Assembly (NCBI GenBank): GCA_900542795.1
Contig: UQPD01000002.1
Location: forward strand, 1-34,599
Length of the DNA stretch: 34,599 nt
Origin: an uncultured Prevotella sp.
GTDB lineage: Bacteria; Bacteroidota; Bacteroidia; Bacteroidales; Bacteroidaceae
Reading direction: 5' to 3'
The notes under the pieces were generated by a model. That model worked only from the letters and a program-made list of their open reading frames with translations, was not told the DNA's origin and ran no database searches. How positions within the stretch are numbered: the stretch's first letter is position 1; every line of letters starts with the position of its first letter. A program made the position numbers and the translations under genes. Positions 1-8,583 of this stretch are shown piece by piece.

Positions 1-21
1 CAAAGTATATTGATATAAATC

Positions 22-46
22 GTCGTCCAGCAATAGGCTGGACGAC
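22..46. other. Perfect 10-bp hairpin
   Basis: Arms 22-31 (GTCGTCCAGC) and 37-46 (GCTGGACGAC) pair perfectly around a 5-nt loop. Neither strand has a clear T-run next to it, so a simple intrinsic terminator is not well supported. It may end a gene lying to the left of the window. No coding region is visible in 1-409. Confidence 0.45.
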
Positions 47-68
47 AAAGTAATACCACTCAAAAAAA

Positions 69-156
69 GTAAGTAAACTAACATGTACGAGTAAGTTAAC
101 TTAAATCGCCAAGTAAGTTAACATAAATGGCAAAGTAAGTAAACATACTTTTTTTC
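69..156. repeat. Array D: four cores at exact 22-nt period
   Basis: The 10-nt core GTAAGTWAAC begins at 69, 91, 113 and 135, an exact 22-nt period repeated three times. Cores 1 and 4 are GTAAGTAAAC; cores 2 and 3 are GTAAGTTAAC. The 12-nt linkers are TAACATGTACGA, TTAAATCGCCAA and ATAAATGGCAAA. Read on the minus strand they become TTTGCCATTTAT, TTGGCGATTTAA and TCGTACATGTTA, which resemble linkers of the arrays near 29.5-29.86 kb. A T-run follows the last core. There is no gene here. The spacing equals about two helical turns, so all cores face the same side of the helix, which would suit cooperative protein binding; that function is inference. Confidence 0.9.
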
Positions 157-206
157 GACACTTTAGGCTGCTTTGGGGGGAGGACCGATAAAAACTTCCA
201 TTTTTC

Positions 207-296
207 AGAAAACCATCCCCATCATTCCTTTCCTTCCGAAGAGAAAAGAATCAGAACAATCAGCAAAATCCGTATTCAATATCACCCTTTCGAGTC
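207..296 (-). repeat. Conserved flank of the 22-nt arrays, copy 1 (inverted)
   Basis: Read on the minus strand this matches 29857-29945, with small indels. The best part, 257-282 here against 29869-29894 there, is 26 nt without a mismatch, and the block TCTCTTCGGA also recurs. Copy 1 lies about 50 nt from array D; copy 2 directly abuts array C. Short reading frames cross both copies, and one frame of each would encode a peptide containing QQNPYSI, but small indels disrupt frame agreement elsewhere, so I treat the conservation as DNA-level. This suggests a dispersed repeat element rather than a gene. Confidence 0.85.
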
Positions 297-340
297 AAGC
301 AGTTAAAAATGTAAAGTTAAATGTTGAAGTTCATTTCCAA

Positions 341-379
341 AAAAGGCAGACACATTCGTTACAAATGTGTCTGCCTTTT
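341..379 (-). terminator. Intrinsic terminator of the GH95 gene
   Basis: A perfect 16-bp stem (341-356 with 364-379) carries a 7-nt loop. On the minus strand it is followed by TTTTTTGG. It lies about 30 nt beyond the GH95 stop codon at 410, where a rho-independent terminator is expected. Confidence 0.85.
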
Positions 380-409
380 ATACAGATATAAATGTGTTAA
401 AACTTTAGA

Positions 410-3400
410 TTAGCGAACCACTTTCTGACCGTTTACGATGTAAACACCCTTTTCAGCATTAGCAACACGACGACCGCTGAGATCGTAGATAGTGTTGTTT
501 ACCTTTACAGGTACGTAAACATTGTTGATAGCAGTGGGAAGTCCACCTTGCGAAAGGTCCAAGTTAAGTGTTTCGTGAGCACCGATAGTGTACTTCTCAA
601 CTTGCTTGCCCAAACGAACAGAAACCTTACGCTCAACGTCTAAGTTGTTGGTGATAGCAGCAGCTGTAGCCTTACCATCAACCCAAGTTTCGTCGACATT
701 GTAGTTACCCTGAGCCTTCAAACCCTTTACGCTACCATTCTTCCATGAAGAAGGCAATGCGGGGAGGATGGTAATAACGTCATCGTAGCTTTGGAGCAAC
801 ATTTCAGCAACACCACTGGTGCAACCATAGTTACCATCAATTTGGAAGGGTGAGTGCGCATCGAAGAGGTTGTAGTAGCAACCACCTTGACCACCCATGG
901 CGATAACATATGAAGTTGAGTGACGGAGAGCACGCTGCAAGTTGTAGTGAGCCTTATCGCCATCTAAACAACGAGCGTAAGTGTTAGTTTGCCAACCCAT
1001 TGACCAACCTGTTACGTCACCGTTACGAGCAATCTGGCCGTTATAAGCTGCTTGGAACAACTTCACGCTGTCAGCATCTGTAGCAAATGCGCTAACCTGG
1101 TTGAAGGGATAGAGGCACATCAAGTGAGAGAGGTGACGGTGACCAGGATCTGAGAGGGGAAGACCCTTCCACTCAGAGATACAAGTCTTTTTCTGACCAT
1201 TCCATTCAGCAATGCCAGGATTGTATTCCTCTGTCCAAATGCCCTGATCGAAGTTCTTGTAAAGGTCTTCGAGTTCTGCCATCTGTTCTGCAGTAACCGT
1301 AGATTCTGCACCGAGTTCAGCGTAACCTTCGAACAAGTCCTTCAAGCCCTGATAAGCTGTTTGCTGAGCAAAAGCTGTAATTTGATTCCATTCACCATGT
1401 TCAGGACTCCATTCGCCAGTAATTACATACTTGCCGTCCTTAGAGTCCTTAGTAGCGAGGCTCTTAGTGAAGAGAGCATTCTGATACATCACGGGAAGTG
1501 CCTTCTTGAGGAAATCGCGATCGAGGGTGTACTTGTAGTAGCGATACAAGTGGTCGCAATACCAAGCACCGAGTGTTTTGATGTTGCCATTGCACCAAGT
1601 AGAAGTTCCACCAAAGATATTGTTCTCAACAGCAATAGTCCAACCCTTAGCACCATTCTTAACTTTCTTAGCCAAAGCAACCCAAGGAGAGTTAGGAGCA
1701 GTTGCCAAGTCGATGATGTTGTAGAGGAAGGGGAGGTGCATTTCGCTGAGGTTTGTGGGGTCAGCGGGCCAGTAGTTCATCTGTACGTTGATGTCAGCAT
1801 GAACATCGCAATGCCAGAAGTCGGTGTTTGAACGGTCATTCCAAATACCCTGCAAGTTGCTGGGAGCGTGAATTGAGCCATCAAGATTTGCACCTACTGT
1901 CATGTAACGACCATACTGGAAGTAGAGACTCTCAAGGTAGAAGGCGTCTGCAGTCTTCTTGTTTTCAGCGTTAGCATTGTAGAACTTGAGGAGATCCTCG
2001 GTTGTCTTGTCAGTGCAAACGTCTGCAATGTTGAGTTCTGTACGATTCATGTAGCTGCTGAATGTAGCTACGTGGTCGTTATACAAAGTTTCATAGTCCT
2101 TAGCTGTAGCTGCAGTAAGACGTTCTTGTACGTTAGCAGCAATCTGTTCAACAGTTTCACCGCTCTTGCAACCAGCCTTTGTAGCATCGAAGTCAGTAGC
2201 TGCTGCGAGGAATACATTCACCCAATCCGCATTTTCTACATGGATGCCAGCTTCGTCTGTAGTAACTGTTGCACTCTCGTTAGCGAGCACCTTGTAAGCA
2301 GCGTTGTATGACACAAGCGTCATCTTACCGCTAAAGCTTGCACCGCCATCCGCATAAGTTACCTTACCTGCACCAATCTGTGTATCGGGTTTGAAAGTAA
2401 CCTTGAGGTTGAGTTTATCAGTACCCTTTGCTTCGTAATGAGCTACGAGCACCTTGTCGGTAGCCGAAGTGAAGTAACGACGTGCATAAGTAGTAGCTTC
2501 GTCACTGCTCTTGTAGTTTACACCACCTACACCATTGATAATGTCGAGGTAACGCACATATTCCTTAACAGGCTTTTCTGCATTGTCGAGTGAGAAAGCA
2601 CCGCTCATGTCGGTAACCATAATCGAACCGAAGTTCTGGAACCAACCACGTGAGTTGTTTTCGCTACCACCATTGCCTGTGCTACCCTGCCAGAGTGTCT
2701 TTTCGTTGAATTGAAGTTCATCCTTGAAGATGCCACCACGAATAGTAGTACCAAGTTGACCATTACCCAAGGGGAGTGCATATTCCATCCAAGTGTCTGA
2801 AACACCAGTCTTAGCTACAGGCACATTATACCAAAGTGCATACTTGCTGATGTCTGTGGGACGTGTACCAGCTTCAACTGTGTTATATTCGCTGTAGAGA
2901 TATTCAGGACTGGGAGTAATCTCCGTGATGAAGAACTTAGAACCCTCGTCGTTATTTGTAGCACCTGCGTTGTTCCAAAGCGCAAGGAAGCCATCGCGGT
3001 TGTTCAAATAGTTGTTCTTTGAACCTGCAAGTTTGATGTAGCTGGGTTCTTCGCTGTTTATTTTGAATGTACCATCAAAGTAAGTGGTATAGGTTGCGTC
3101 GTAATCAGTCAGTGTAACACTCTGCAAAGAAGTGCGTGCAGCACCTTCGCTACCCTTAACAGCCATTACCTGACCATTGGCTGCATTGATAAAGCGATAG
3201 GTGTTATTTGCTGTTTTGTAAACGTGCCACAAACCCTTCAAATTGCTGGGTTGTGAGGCATTGTGCAACTTCATGTTTCCACCATCAGCATAGGCATCAT
3301 CTACGCTCACATAGCCACCCTTACCATTGCGGATTGTATAGTACTTTTCGTAAGCAGCTTCAAATGCAGAAGCATCGGTCAACATAAATTGTGAGGCATC

Positions 3401-4429
3401 GGCAGCTTTTGCCCAACGTACCACACCATTCCAATCCACCATGTGCAAAGCTTCAAGATTAGCTGTGCCTGTTGAGCTATAAATGTTGCAATAGCCGTTA
3501 GTAGCAGCGGCAGCAACTACATAAGTTGCAGCTTCAGCCTTTTCTACTAACTTAAAGCATTCGTTATTCTTAGCAGGAACTGGACCAACATAAAGGTCTG
3601 TGCCTACATTTTTAATGTAGTATTCGCCGTTGTCAGCCTTTTCGAAAACCCAAATGCAATCGCTATTATAACTGGCGCTTTTTGAGCCCATCTTATCGCC
3701 ATTTGCATAAGCGAAGAAAGAAGAGTGGAGCTTGTTGCCAAGGTAAACGTGCTTACCATCGATTTCAGTTCCCTTTACTTCGCCAGTATTCAAAGCAGTA
3801 ATGGCGGCCTGTAATTTTTCAATCGCAGCTTTGTATTCGTCCTTTGTCGTCGGTTTTGTGTTGGGAATAGCTTCGAGGGCTGCAGTAGCATCGCGATAGA
3901 AGAATTGGTAGTTTTGAGCATCTTTGATTTGACCTACCAACTTGTTATAATCGGCTTCCCAATCAATTGCTCCTTCAAAGAAGAGTTGATTATTGTTGTC
4001 TCCAGCATTCCACTCGCCCAACTGAACGCCAACACCAGTACCCCCAAATTGGTTCATACGTTTTGTTTGGCCTACACGTTGCAGTTCGTAGTATTTTTCT
4101 GCTGAACCATTGACAATAGACATTTTAACGGCATTCCCTTTGGTTGTAGTAATGAAGCGTTCGTTGGCAAAGCCTACGTAGTTGCCGCTTTTACTCTTCA
4201 TAATGAAACTGCTCTGTGTGCCAATAAATTGAAACATAGTGGCATCACCTTTTTGAGCTACAGTTTGCATTTTGTTGCCTGCGCCTTTGTCGCTCAAGTA
4301 GTTACCCGATTTAAATTTAACGGGGTAATACTCAGGAGCATCCTCGGTGCTAAAATCAGGCAACGCACTCTGTGCACTCGCGATTATGCAAGCGAACAAT
4401 GCAAAGAAGAAAAGTGTAAATCTTCTCAT
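410..4429 (-). CDS. Secreted GH95-family alpha-L-fucosidase-like glycoside hydrolase
   Basis: Probably removes terminal L-fucose (or L-galactose) from host or plant glycans outside the cell or in the periplasm. Starting at the Met at 4429 (1339 aa) puts a clean signal peptide first (MRRFTLFFFALFACIIASAQ); an in-frame Met at 4483 would add 18 polar residues. Residues about 30-540 look like beta-rich, possibly trefoil or carbohydrate-binding modules with repeated GNY/GKHVYLG-type motifs. The GH95 region follows (about 545-1300), opening with YALPLGNGQLG. Likely acid Glu is in SPEH (E1010) and likely base Asp in QIDGNYG (D1198). The usual H-x-N-I-N is HADIN here (D879, N881). The end, TIYDLSGRRV...GVYIVNGQKVVR, is a Prevotella-type C-terminal tail. 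It has its own promoter and terminator; no SusCD pair is adjacent. The family is secure, exact substrate is not. Confidence 0.9.
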   Translation of the reverse strand: MRRFTLFFFALFACIIASAQSALPDFSTEDAPEYYPVKFKSGNYLSDKGAGNKMQTVAQKGDATMFQFIGTQSSFIMKSKSGNYVGFANERFITTTKGNAVKMSIVNGSAEKYYELQRVGQTKRMNQFGGTGVGVQLGEWNAGDNNNQLFFEGAIDWEADYNKLVGQIKDAQNYQFFYRDATAALEAIPNTKPTTKDEYKAAIEKLQAAITALNTGEVKGTEIDGKHVYLGNKLHSSFFAYANGDKMGSKSASYNSDCIWVFEKADNGEYYIKNVGTDLYVGPVPAKNNECFKLVEKAEAATYVVAAAATNGYCNIYSSTGTANLEALHMVDWNGVVRWAKAADASQFMLTDASAFEAAYEKYYTIRNGKGGYVSVDDAYADGGNMKLHNASQPSNLKGLWHVYKTANNTYRFINAANGQVMAVKGSEGAARTSLQSVTLTDYDATYTTYFDGTFKINSEEPSYIKLAGSKNNYLNNRDGFLALWNNAGATNNDEGSKFFITEITPSPEYLYSEYNTVEAGTRPTDISKYALWYNVPVAKTGVSDTWMEYALPLGNGQLGTTIRGGIFKDELQFNEKTLWQGSTGNGGSENNSRGWFQNFGSIMVTDMSGAFSLDNAEKPVKEYVRYLDIINGVGGVNYKSSDEATTYARRYFTSATDKVLVAHYEAKGTDKLNLKVTFKPDTQIGAGKVTYADGGASFSGKMTLVSYNAAYKVLANESATVTTDEAGIHVENADWVNVFLAAATDFDATKAGCKSGETVEQIAANVQERLTAATAKDYETLYNDHVATFSSYMNRTELNIADVCTDKTTEDLLKFYNANAENKKTADAFYLESLYFQYGRYMTVGANLDGSIHAPSNLQGIWNDRSNTDFWHCDVHADINVQMNYWPADPTNLSEMHLPFLYNIIDLATAPNSPWVALAKKVKNGAKGWTIAVENNIFGGTSTWCNGNIKTLGAWYCDHLYRYYKYTLDRDFLKKALPVMYQNALFTKSLATKDSKDGKYVITGEWSPEHGEWNQITAFAQQTAYQGLKDLFEGYAELGAESTVTAEQMAELEDLYKNFDQGIWTEEYNPGIAEWNGQKKTCISEWKGLPLSDPGHRHLSHLMCLYPFNQVSAFATDADSVKLFQAAYNGQIARNGDVTGWSMGWQTNTYARCLDGDKAHYNLQRALRHSTSYVIAMGGQGGCYYNLFDAHSPFQIDGNYGCTSGVAEMLLQSYDDVITILPALPSSWKNGSVKGLKAQGNYNVDETWVDGKATAAAITNNLDVERKVSVRLGKQVEKYTIGAHETLNLDLSQGGLPTAINNVYVPVKVNNTIYDLSGRRVANAEKGVYIVNGQKVVR

Positions 4430-4526
4430 AATAGTTAGTTGTTGATTTGTAGAATTTGGATATTTGTTGTAATTGTTTTTCAATACTTTTTAGAGTGGTT
4501 TGCAATAAGTGTATACGAATCCGCTG

Positions 4527-4558
4527 CAAATGTACGAAGAATATTTTTTATTTGCAAA
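4527..4558 (-). promoter_or_regulatory. Bacteroidota promoter for the GH95 gene
   Basis: On the minus strand the -7 box TACATTTG (4527-4534) fits TAnnTTTG, and a -33 TTTG (4555-4558) lies 20 nt upstream. It predicts a leader of roughly 90 nt before the Met at 4429, which supports the internal start and single-gene transcription. Confidence 0.75.
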
Positions 4559-4603
4559 TGGTTTCTTTGCATTGCAATTAAAAGGTTATTGTCTCAACAA
4601 ATT

Positions 4604-4677
4604 AAAAAAACGGACTGAATGTCGCTTGTTCCTTATAACTTGATGATTGTTATGAAGAACAAGGGCTATTCAGTCCG
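4604..4677 (-). terminator. Intrinsic terminator of pyrE
   Basis: CGGACTGAAT (4611-4620) pairs perfectly with ATTCAGTCCG (4668-4677). Inside it, CTTGTTC pairs with GAACAAG and then TTATAA-type sequence continues the stem, making one long hairpin. On the minus strand seven T residues follow (4604-4610). It sits just past the pyrE stop. Confidence 0.85.
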
Positions 4678-4700
4678 TAAAACTATTTTTTTGATCGAAA

Positions 4701-5333
4701 TTACTTACCCCATTCGCTTGGGTTCTTACGCCATTCGTGGAGCATGTCTACGTGTTCTGCCTTGATGTAGCCAGTTTGCAAAGCAACTTCTACAACAGCC
4801 TCGTAGTTAGTGAGCGTAGTGAGTTCTACGTTAGCATTTTTGAAAGCCTCCTCAGCTATGGGGAAACCATAAGTGTAGCTTGCAACCATGCCAATAACCT
4901 CGCAACCATGTTGACGGAGAGCCTCAACAGCCTTTAAGCTGCTGCCACCTGTTGAGATGAGGTCTTCAATAACCACCACCTTCATACCTTCTTTCAGGTC
5001 ACCTTCGATGAGGTTAGCCATACCGTGGTCTTTAGCCTTTGAACGTACATAAGCAAAAGGTAAGCCCAATGCGTCGGCTACCAAAGCACCCTGTGCAATG
5101 GCACCAGTAGCAACACCTGCAATAGCGTCTGCTTCGGGATATTTCTCAGCTACAATACGGCTCAATTCCAACTTTACAAAGCTGCGCAATGTGGGGAATG
5201 CAAGTGTTTTGCGGTTGTCGCAGTAGAAGGGTGACTTCCAACCACTAGCCCAAGTAAAGGGTTGTTCGGGTTGCAACTTAATGGCCTTTACGTTAAGCAG
5301 TTTTTCTGCAAAAATCTTTTCAAGAGTGCTCAT
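4701..5333 (-). CDS. pyrE: Orotate phosphoribosyltransferase
   Basis: Joins orotate to PRPP to give orotidine 5'-monophosphate, the fifth step of pyrimidine synthesis, in the cytosol. The protein is 210 aa, normal for PyrE. Visible signatures are the substrate-binding N-terminus (WASGWKSPFYCDNR), the flexible catalytic loop RSKAKDHG and the PRPP-binding motif VVVIEDLISTGGSS. It is a single gene between its own leader and a strong terminator. The minus-strand leader carries a TACTTTTG box. No other pyrimidine gene is nearby. Confidence 0.95.
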   Translation of the reverse strand: MSTLEKIFAEKLLNVKAIKLQPEQPFTWASGWKSPFYCDNRKTLAFPTLRSFVKLELSRIVAEKYPEADAIAGVATGAIAQGALVADALGLPFAYVRSKAKDHGMANLIEGDLKEGMKVVVIEDLISTGGSSLKAVEALRQHGCEVIGMVASYTYGFPIAEEAFKNANVELTTLTNYEAVVEVALQTGYIKAEHVDMLHEWRKNPSEWGK

Positions 5334-5374
5334 GATGTATGCTTGTTTTGTGTGAACAATGTTTTACTATTGTG

Positions 5375-5382
5375 CAAAAGTA
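5375..5382 (-). promoter_or_regulatory. Likely -7 promoter box for pyrE
   Basis: On the minus strand TACTTTTG fits TAnnTTTG and lies about 40 nt before the pyrE start. No clear TTTG is found 19-20 nt upstream, so the -33 element is weak and the call is tentative. Confidence 0.5.
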
Positions 5383-5425
5383 ACGATTTTTTTGTTTATA
5401 ACACTATTGCCTTTCATTAAAACGC

Positions 5426-5439
5426 ATTCGCTGGCGAAT
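5426..5439 (-). terminator. Weak hairpin after the C10 protease gene
   Basis: ATTCGC and GCGAAT form a perfect 6-bp palindrome with a 2-nt loop. On the minus strand it is followed by GCGTTTTAATG, a short U-tract. It may be a weak terminator for the protease gene ending at 5480. Confidence 0.35.
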
Positions 5440-5479
5440 ATTGAAAGTTTCACTTTGCCTTTCTCTTGTAATTGAGCAC

Positions 5480-8143
5480 CTACTTAGACGCATTGTTTTT
5501 AAAGAGTTTATGGGTATAACTGAGCTCTCTATCTTCAATTTGTAACAAATAGACGCCTTGTTCTATACCTTGCAAAGGGAGAATCGCGTTAGGAGTATCA
5601 GCAAAAGTGGCGTGTTTAAGCAAATTGCCGTGGAGATTATACAACTTTAAGCTGCGTATGCCTTTGCCCGAAACCATGAAATTATTGTCAACCTGTCGGA
5701 TATTGACTGTGGACTGCGATGTTGCACTTATTTGCGTAAGCACGTCTTGGTAAAGGGTTAGGTAGTCGCCTTCGCGCTTCAAGTAATAAGTCTGTTCTTG
5801 CGGATTAGCCCAATCCATTTCCTGACCTTCCCATTCTCCCCTCACTTTGATGCGATAAGTATGTCCATCTTCCCAAGGTATGTTACTCTTGCGCAACCAA
5901 TAACTGTAGAGTGGCACATCGAAGGAAGAGGACAGACTAACGTAATCGTCTATGCCTGGCACTTGGATTTGCGCTGCTGTTAGCAAATCCTCACAACACA
6001 TAGTAACTGGACCCTCGTAAGTTAAATCGTCAGAAGTGCGCAACGATATTCCTATTTTAAATAGGGAGTATTCAGAGAGATTGAGAGAGTTAGAGGCTAT
6101 TTTATCGTTCGAATCATCAGCCCAAAACACCTCAGCCTTAGCAATCAATGGTTTATCGGGGGCTTCTACCACTTCAATATAGGCAGGGTATTCGTCATGA
6201 ATATAGTTGATGGGATAGAAATGCGTTTCGGCTTCGTCGGCAGAGAGTATCAATCTCACTTGGTAACGTGCGGGAGTAAGCCGTGCAGGTAAAGAGAGGA
6301 ATATAGGAATTTCGGCCTCCGTAAATCCTTCTATTTCTGTCAGCTCGTCAACACGTGTGTCAAGCACCACGGTGTTGTTATCATCAATCAGTTGTACGCG
6401 TAGATAACAATCGCGTGGCACACCATTGAGGTTCTTTATGGTGAAAATAGCATGCACCTTTCTACCCTGCTCAGCCTTTTCCGCCAGTCGGGGCTGTGCC
6501 ATAAGTTGGAAATGAGCGTCCTCTGCACACATTTCAGAAATACGTCCTACCCCATTTGTCAATTCCACCTCAATGATAGGTGCCTTTTTTATAGGAAAGC
6601 ATGCTTCATCCCATGTTCCATCCTCATGACGTGCTACGCACACAGGAACAAGACGATAGAAACCTTCTGTTAGATTTTCCAAACTTAGGTGTATGGGTTG
6701 GGGTTGATTTATCAGATAATCGGTTCCCATCAATCCGTCTTTATCGTTGCCATAGATGCGTTGTGTTAAACCTCCCACATCATGGTCGTCGGAGTAGTAC
6801 ACGTGTATAAGGTTTCCTAAAGTATCGTAAACAGCCACCCCAACGTCTCCTTTAAAGGGCTTACCCTTGTTTACAAACGAGTTCATTTCAAGGGTTAAGG
6901 GTTGCGATGGATTGAAGTGCTTTCCGTTAGCTTCTTTCAAGGTGAAAGAACCGCCCTCGTTAAACATTAACTGTGGAGAAGTTTCTAAGAGTCTACGATC
7001 GATGTCAGGATATTTCCCATTATTGGGATGTGCCAAAATGGCTGTAATGGCACGATTAAAAGCCAAGGGCTTACCTTGAAATTCACTTCCTGTTTGCTCC
7101 AAACTGAGATTGGTAAGCGAAAAATAGGCATCTCCCTGTCCTTCCCAACCAAAATTCATGTGGAAAAGTCCGTTTTCATCAAACCCATCGGTTACCCAAG
7201 CATGCCCCGATGCAGAACTGGCAGGACGTCCTTCAAGATAAACAGGACAACCATTGAGCAACTCTTGTCGGAGTATTTCTGCAAAACGACTGGGACCTTC
7301 TGTGGCTTTCGTTACGTAGGCTGCTGTATAATCAAAATGCTTTTGCAAGGCTTGATAAGCAAAGATGCCTTGTGTGCCACTGGCATTAGGGGTATATTGC
7401 ATGAACGAGGCAATGCCCACATCGTTCATCAAACGTGCCACAGCATTTTCTTGGATAGCTGTAGCTTGCACGGGATATTGATAGTAAGGCAACATATTCG
7501 CCCAATCGTAGTGCGATTGGCTGAAATCGGCTTTCTTTGTGGTTTGATAATAGGTAACGGTATATTCGTTTTCGCCATAGCCTTGTGCTGGCCATTGGTA
7601 ATAGTACATCATTTGTGCTATAGCTGTAGCTACACATCCGCTATAAGGATAGCCTGTCATGGCATTAAAGGGGTGTGACTGTCCCCATTGGCTTTTTAAC
7701 AATGGCGAAACAGTTTGAGTGAACAAACCTGTGTGAGCCACAGACTGAACAACACTTGCGTCTCCGCTTTTCAACACCTCGTAAGTTTGTTTGTAACCAG
7801 CCAAAAGCAATTTTACACAAGGGTTTGCCTTTAGGGTATCGAGTGTTTGCTCTCTGCTATATGCCAACACTTCGCCCATTTGGTCATCGCCCGACACGAT
7901 AACAAAACCATGTCCTTGTGCATCGTTATATATATAATAAGGAGTGTTGGTTACGAGATTTTTATTTCCCACCTGTGCTTTCTGTTCGTTATTATGCAGA
8001 AGTTTGACATATTTCTTTGCTATCGAAGCAGCTCTTTTCGGACTTATATCCTTACCCTGAATTGTAAGTGTAAGGGCAAAGAATAGACTTACCATCAGTG
8101 CGAATGGCGTAAAGGTGTGTGGCGTGTAGGCTTTTTTATTCAT
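5480..8143 (-). CDS. Secreted C10-family cysteine protease (streptopain/interpain-like) with C-terminal sorting domain
   Basis: A papain-fold protease of the SpeB/interpain A group, probably exported and self-activated by removing its propeptide. Starting at 8143 (887 aa) gives an N-terminus with signal peptide (FALMVSLFFALTLTIQG); an in-frame Met at 8182 lies inside a hairpin. The prodomain begins at ISPKRAASIAKKYV. The catalytic Cys is in SGCVATAIAQ (C170) and the catalytic His in GHAWVTDG (H314), followed by FHMNFGWEGQGDAYFSL, the usual Trp-Gly region. A long beta-rich extension follows. The end (LKLYNLHGNLL...GVYLLQI, then KLFKN) is a type IX secretion-like C-terminal domain. It is much longer than SpeB (about 400 aa). 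It lies downstream of a 69-residue membrane protein gene and may share its transcript. Confidence 0.9.
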   Translation of the reverse strand: MNKKAYTPHTFTPFALMVSLFFALTLTIQGKDISPKRAASIAKKYVKLLHNNEQKAQVGNKNLVTNTPYYIYNDAQGHGFVIVSGDDQMGEVLAYSREQTLDTLKANPCVKLLLAGYKQTYEVLKSGDASVVQSVAHTGLFTQTVSPLLKSQWGQSHPFNAMTGYPYSGCVATAIAQMMYYYQWPAQGYGENEYTVTYYQTTKKADFSQSHYDWANMLPYYQYPVQATAIQENAVARLMNDVGIASFMQYTPNASGTQGIFAYQALQKHFDYTAAYVTKATEGPSRFAEILRQELLNGCPVYLEGRPASSASGHAWVTDGFDENGLFHMNFGWEGQGDAYFSLTNLSLEQTGSEFQGKPLAFNRAITAILAHPNNGKYPDIDRRLLETSPQLMFNEGGSFTLKEANGKHFNPSQPLTLEMNSFVNKGKPFKGDVGVAVYDTLGNLIHVYYSDDHDVGGLTQRIYGNDKDGLMGTDYLINQPQPIHLSLENLTEGFYRLVPVCVARHEDGTWDEACFPIKKAPIIEVELTNGVGRISEMCAEDAHFQLMAQPRLAEKAEQGRKVHAIFTIKNLNGVPRDCYLRVQLIDDNNTVVLDTRVDELTEIEGFTEAEIPIFLSLPARLTPARYQVRLILSADEAETHFYPINYIHDEYPAYIEVVEAPDKPLIAKAEVFWADDSNDKIASNSLNLSEYSLFKIGISLRTSDDLTYEGPVTMCCEDLLTAAQIQVPGIDDYVSLSSSFDVPLYSYWLRKSNIPWEDGHTYRIKVRGEWEGQEMDWANPQEQTYYLKREGDYLTLYQDVLTQISATSQSTVNIRQVDNNFMVSGKGIRSLKLYNLHGNLLKHATFADTPNAILPLQGIEQGVYLLQIEDRELSYTHKLFKNNASK

Positions 8144-8160
8144 TACAGTTTTTTTGTTTA

Positions 8161-8222
8161 GAGTAAATAAGTAGGTGTTCATTATTAGTTTTTAATATAC
8201 CAACAATACCTACTTATTACTC
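8161..8222 (-). promoter_or_regulatory. Long hairpin in the C10 protease leader
   Basis: GAGTAAATAAGTAGGTGTT (8161-8179) is the near-perfect inverted repeat of 8202-8222, differing by one bulged base, one mismatch and a small end difference. The loop is about 22 nt. One arm overlaps the stop of the 69-aa gene (8217-8219), and the other lies beside the ATG at 8180-8182. No T-run follows on the minus strand, so it is more likely an RNA-processing, stability or translation-control hairpin than a terminator. Confidence 0.7.
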
Positions 8223-8426
8223 TTTATCTTGGTAATAGTAGTAATCCTCTGCTATCATTTCTTCTTCTGTCATTTCATCTTCATAGCACTCATGGCTATT
8301 ACATGAAATGGTATAATTAGTACGTCTTGTTTGTTTTTTGGGTGGGTGTTTCTTTTCTTGTAACGACTTCTTTAATCCATACAGAGAAAGCACCAAACCG
8401 AAAGTTAATATAATAAAGGTCCACAT
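8217..8426 (-). CDS. Small membrane protein, unknown function
   Basis: The 69-aa protein has one N-terminal membrane segment (MWTFIILTFGLVLSLYGL), then a basic stretch (KKSLQEKKHPPKKQTRR) and an acidic, Tyr-rich tail (DEMTEEEMIAEDYYYYQ). The charge pattern suggests a single-pass inner-membrane protein with a cytosolic tail. It ends 73 nt before the C10 protease start, with a long hairpin between, so co-transcription is plausible. I do not recognise the family. The reading frame and placement make it likely real. Confidence 0.6.
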   Translation of the reverse strand: MWTFIILTFGLVLSLYGLKKSLQEKKHPPKKQTRRTNYTISCNSHECYEDEMTEEEMIAEDYYYYQDKE

Positions 8427-8443
8427 TGTGAATAGTTTTTTTG

Positions 8444-8489
8444 CAAAGGTGTGAACTATCGCTAATTCTTTAGCTTAGCGGTAGTTCAC
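8444..8489 (-). promoter_or_regulatory. Weak promoter box and 13-bp inverted repeat upstream of the small membrane protein
   Basis: GTGAACTATCGCT (8451-8463) pairs with AGCGGTAGTTCAC (8477-8489) at 12 of 13 positions. On the minus strand the box CACCTTTG (8444-8451), one base off TAnnTTTG, abuts the inverted repeat and overlaps it by one base. The repeat could be an operator over the promoter of the 69-aa gene and protease. It could instead be a leftover terminator of the regulator fragment that ends at 8584, but there is no T-run. Confidence 0.4.
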
Positions 8490-8583
8490 CAGAAAAATCA
8501 CTTAGGAAGAACGACCGAAAATAGTCGAAAACGACCGAATTAACATTTGGCTCAAAATACAATTATTTTGAAACAACAATCCA

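Noticed and set aside
69..156. CRISPR array at the left end or at 29.5-29.86 kb
   Set aside because: Repeats are 10-16 nt and linkers 6-12 nt, well below CRISPR sizes. Linkers are conserved between arrays instead of unique. No cas gene is present.
173..391. 72-residue reading frame on the plus strand
   Set aside because: It overlaps the GH95 terminator hairpin and the repeat flank, has no promoter, and matches the other flank copy only at DNA level with frame-breaking indels.
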